Assembly (NCBI GenBank): GCA_041481485.1
Contig: JBGPBY010000349.1
Coordinates: 1 to 7,893, forward strand
Origin: JBGPBY01 sp041481485
GTDB lineage: Bacteria > Acidobacteriota > Terriglobia > 20CM-2-55-15
Length of the DNA stretch: 7,893 nucleotides
Direction of reading: 5' to 3'
How positions within the stretch are numbered: position 1 is the first letter of the stretch; the number at the start of each line of letters is the position of its first letter. The notes beneath the pieces are model-generated. The model was given only the letters and a program-made list of their open reading frames with translations, was not told the origin of the DNA and ran no database searches. Made by a program: the position numbers and the translations under genes. Below, piece by piece: positions 6,399 to 7,893 of the stretch.

Positions 6399-6428
6399 AT
6401 TTTATGCCCAGTTCGTCGGCGAACTCAA
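6399..6428 (-). promoter_or_regulatory. Candidate promoter of the GH127 gene
   Basis: On the minus strand TTGAGT (6428-6423) and TAAAAT (6404-6399) are separated by 18 bp, matching the sigma70 consensus at 4/6 and 5/6. Transcription would begin near 6392, giving a very short leader that just includes the GGAGG ribosome binding site (6386-6382). Confidence 0.42.
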
Positions 6429-6690
6429 TGGATAGGATTCGGATTCAGGATTGGAAGCCAAAGAAGCATTAATGCCCCTTGCGAACTGACTGTGAATTCC
6501 TTCCAACTTGGGCCACGCGCGACTCCTGGGCTACGGATTGTGTGAATGAATATGAGTCCCCACTGTAGGGACGGTCTATGACCGCCCACAATTCGGAGGT
6601 GTACCAGAATTAAAGCCAGGCGATCCGTGAGTGCGGCAGGTTCGGTGATTTGCCACGTCCATTAAATTGCGAGAATTAGCGGCCGGCTTT
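6429..6690. other. Intergenic region with short repeats, no gene seen
   Basis: This is the middle of the 405 bp divergent gap between the GH127 gene and the small secreted-protein gene. It holds a tandem GGATTC-GGATTC (6435-6446) followed by a third GGATT, and the hairpin cluster at 6556-6587. I see only reading frames of about ten codons on the plus strand and no RNA gene. A GGAGGTG at 6595-6601 is not followed by a start codon at a useful distance. Confidence 0.5.
6556..6587. repeat. Two adjoining short hairpins, possible remnant of a dispersed repeat
   Basis: GTCCC-N7-GGGAC (6556-6572) is directly followed, sharing one base, by CGGTC-TAT-GACCG (6572-6584). One mismatch and two more G-C pairs extend the second stem on each side. 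The stems would compete for the shared bases. The string around GGGACGGTCTATGACCGCCC looks like a decayed copy of the short GC-rich hairpin repeats scattered between genes in some environmental genomes. That comparison is from memory. Confidence 0.35.
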
Positions 6691-6695
6691 GGGCC

Positions 6696-6723
6696 TTGAC
6701 GATTGCGGCGGACGGGGTAAAAT
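6696..6723 (+). promoter_or_regulatory. Strong sigma70-like promoter of the small secreted-protein gene
   Basis: TTGACG (6696-6701) and TAAAAT (6718-6723) each match the consensus at 5 of 6 bases and are 16 bp apart. Transcription would begin near 6730, giving a leader of about 50 nt before the ATG at 6782. Confidence 0.6.
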
Positions 6724-6781
6724 CACGGGCACTTTGATCCCAAACCTCTGACGAATGGCACGAACAGAAAGGAGTTTGTTC

Positions 6782-7273
6782 ATGAACCTGACACGTCTCA
6801 TTGTGGTTGCAATTACCTTCGCAGCATTTGCCGCAGTCCTTTCAAAATCGGTGTCTGCTCAAAACGGATATCCACCAGACCCGGTCGTAATCTCGTTTGA
6901 CATTCCTCCGGGAGACCCACTCGGAGCCTGTGCATTTCCAATCAACATCTCAGCTGCCGGTAAAGGCAAGTTCATCGTGCAGAAGAGCGGAAATCTCATT
7001 CTGACGTCCCCTAACCTGAATGCAACGGTGACCAACCTGAACAACACATCCAAACAGGTGAGCTTCAATATCACCGGGGTATTTCACGTTTCGGATTCAA
7101 ACGGCAAGGTGGTCAACACGGTGACCGGCAGAAATTTGTTAACGGATCCGACTGCAGGTGTTGTGCTGGCTATTGGAAATTTCAGCTTTGTCTTTGATTC
7201 GAACGGAAATCTCATTCAACCACTGACCAGGCAGGGTGGCACACTCATCGATATTTGCGCACTGCTGAACTAG
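6782..7273 (+). CDS. Small secreted protein of unknown function, 163 residues
   Basis: I know of no function. ATG 6782 is chosen because AAAGGAG (6768-6774) lies 7 nt upstream and a clean Sec signal peptide follows: MNLTR, a hydrophobic LIVVAITFAAFAAVL, and cleavage SVSA|QN after residue 26. An in-frame ATG at 6755 would bury the signal and has no RBS. The mature part (137 residues) is rich in Asn, Val, Thr and Gly and probably all-beta. Motifs include VVISFDIPPGDPLGACAFPI near the start, TGVFHVSDSNGKVV in the middle, and LAIGNFSFVFDSNGNLIQPL before the end. Exactly two cysteines remain after cleavage (Cys50 and Cys159), near the two ends, suggesting one disulfide closing the domain. I recall similar hypothetical secreted proteins from soil bacteria. 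It has its own strong-looking promoter and a stem-loop at the stop codon, so it is probably a single-gene unit. Confidence 0.8.
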   Translation: MNLTRLIVVAITFAAFAAVLSKSVSAQNGYPPDPVVISFDIPPGDPLGACAFPINISAAGKGKFIVQKSGNLILTSPNLNATVTNLNNTSKQVSFNITGVFHVSDSNGKVVNTVTGRNLLTDPTAGVVLAIGNFSFVFDSNGNLIQPLTRQGGTLIDICALLN

Positions 7274-7280
7274 CAGTTTT
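7261..7280 (+). terminator. Possible intrinsic terminator overlapping the stop codon
   Basis: ACTGCT-GAACT-AGCAGT is a perfect 6-bp stem with a 5-nt loop containing the start of the TAG stop. The run TTTT (7277-7280) begins at the last stem base. The stem is short and only half G-C, so termination may be weak. Confidence 0.4.
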
Positions 7281-7303
7281 ATGAACCTGGCTGTTCCATG
7301 AAT

Positions 7304-7318
7304 CCCGGATTCACCGGG
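7304..7318. repeat. Small GC hairpin between convergent genes
   Basis: CCCGG-ATTCA-CCGGG is a perfect 5-bp G-C stem lying between the converging secreted-protein and acyl-CoA dehydrogenase-like genes. It could help stop transcription from either side, but neither side has a T-run. Confidence 0.25.
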
Positions 7319-7367
7319 CAGCCTGAGAGGTATGTCGATTTGCGATTCCGTAAAAAGACTTCGCGGA

Positions 7368-7893
7368 CTAGTAAAGTGTGGCTATGAATTTCCAATCGGC
7401 GGCACGGGTCTCCGGAATTCTCACCATTTGAAGGGCAGCCTGGCGAATGGCGTCGTCGATATCGGGGAGTGCAGCCAGTTGTAATGCCAGTTGATTCAAA
7501 TCACCGGCAAGAATCGAGAAGATCGTACTGGTAATGCTTTCTGGCATGTTCAGGCGGACAAGATTTTCGGCCACGAGCTGGCCATAGACAATCGTCGCGA
7601 AACATTGTCCGATAGTCATGGACATCGGGCTCTCGGAAGGCGGGCTGGCTTCAGAGATCTTGCTGGACAGTTGCCGGAAAAGGCCGGCCTGTTCCGCAAA
7701 TATCGCGACATTCCGATTTGTTTCCAGAGGCCGGTAGGCATCCAGGAAATGATGAAACTTTACGGCGTGAGGTGCGCCGGTACGGGCCTTGAAGAGATAA
7801 GGATTCTCGCGCGACGGAGTTTGCCCGCAAACCACCGAGGGTGGTTCCGGCAAGGGGGAATCCGGCCGATCGAAGTAGCGCCGCATGAATTGC
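7368..7893 (-). CDS. C-terminal part of a probable acyl-CoA dehydrogenase (cut by window edge)
   Basis: The frame stays open to the window edge, so the N-terminus and probably most of the protein lie outside. The Met at 7886 is likely internal. It ends with TAG 7370-7368. The visible 172-residue tail resembles the C-terminal segment of large FadE-like acyl-CoA dehydrogenases (first step of fatty acid beta-oxidation, flavin-dependent, cytoplasmic). It has an ENPYLFKARTG segment, then KFHHFLDAYR, a helical IGQCFATIVYGQLVAENLVRL, IFSILAGDLNQLALQLAALP, and the ending MVRIPETRAADWKFI. The order (VYGQL..EN, then IF..L..DL...AL, then R.P...A.W/F) fits that family as I remember it. The catalytic Glu and flavin site are not in view, so the assignment rests on the tail alone. 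No terminator is clear downstream. Confidence 0.5.
   Translation of the reverse strand, partial: QFMRRYFDRPDSPLPEPPSVVCGQTPSRENPYLFKARTGAPHAVKFHHFLDAYRPLETNRNVAIFAEQAGLFRQLSSKISEASPPSESPMSMTIGQCFATIVYGQLVAENLVRLNMPESITSTIFSILAGDLNQLALQLAALPDIDDAIRQAALQMVRIPETRAADWKFIATLY

Noticed and set aside
1..7893. CRISPR array, tRNA/rRNA, insertion sequence or phage attachment site
   Set aside because: I found no regularly spaced repeats, cloverleaf-like sequence, rRNA sequence, transposase or paired terminal repeats by eye.

Overview
The window looks like a soil-type, moderately GC-rich Gram-negative chromosome. Two secreted proteins carry Sec signal peptides and a glycoside hydrolase carries a Tat signal. 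Ribosome binding sites are of the AGGAG type, and recognisable sigma70-like promoters are present. The mix of a Tat-exported GH127 enzyme, secreted proteins of unknown function, an AbrB-type VapBC pair and an acyl-CoA dehydrogenase tail would suit an Acidobacteriota-like genome. That is an inference from gene content, not something the sequence proves. I see no rRNA, tRNA, CRISPR array, transposase or integrase.

Layout from left to right. (1) Positions 26-1691, minus strand: a two-gene unit for exported proteins. A 335-residue secreted protein of unknown function comes first. A four-cysteine lectin-like secreted protein follows 29 nt downstream, and its signal peptide appears to be split by a frameshift. 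(2) Positions 1692-1905: a divergent control region with several short inverted repeats, including a 7+7 bp repeat that overlaps the likely promoter and ribosome binding site of the next gene. (3) Positions 1906-2552, plus strand: a type II toxin-antitoxin pair, an AbrB/MazE-fold antitoxin overlapping a PIN-domain VapC-like toxin by 4 bp. (4) Positions 2498-3799, minus strand: an iron/2-oxoglutarate-type oxygenase of the isopenicillin N synthase superfamily. It runs tail-to-tail into the toxin gene with a 55 bp overlap, and a perfect 9-bp inverted repeat lies just upstream of its likely start. (5) Positions 3896-6376, minus strand: a Tat-exported GH127 (beta-L-arabinofuranosidase family) enzyme with its Cys/Glu zinc-site signature intact. 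(6) Positions 6377-6781: a 405 bp divergent intergenic region with a candidate promoter for each flanking gene and a small cluster of hairpins. (7) Positions 6782-7273, plus strand: a small secreted protein with a strong-looking promoter, a good ribosome binding site and a stem-loop at its stop codon. (8) Positions 7368-7893, minus strand: the C-terminal part of what is probably a large acyl-CoA dehydrogenase, cut by the window edge.

The main functional theme is export of extracytoplasmic proteins: a plant-polysaccharide or glycoprotein-directed glycosidase, a lectin-like protein and two unknown secreted proteins. The oxygenase lies downstream of the glycosidase on the same strand, but the palindrome between them argues for its own control. 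I found no clear new multi-gene system. The observations most worth following are the frameshifted signal peptide, the palindrome before the oxygenase gene, the oxygenase's unusual C-terminal extension over the toxin gene, and the operator-like repeat of the toxin-antitoxin pair.
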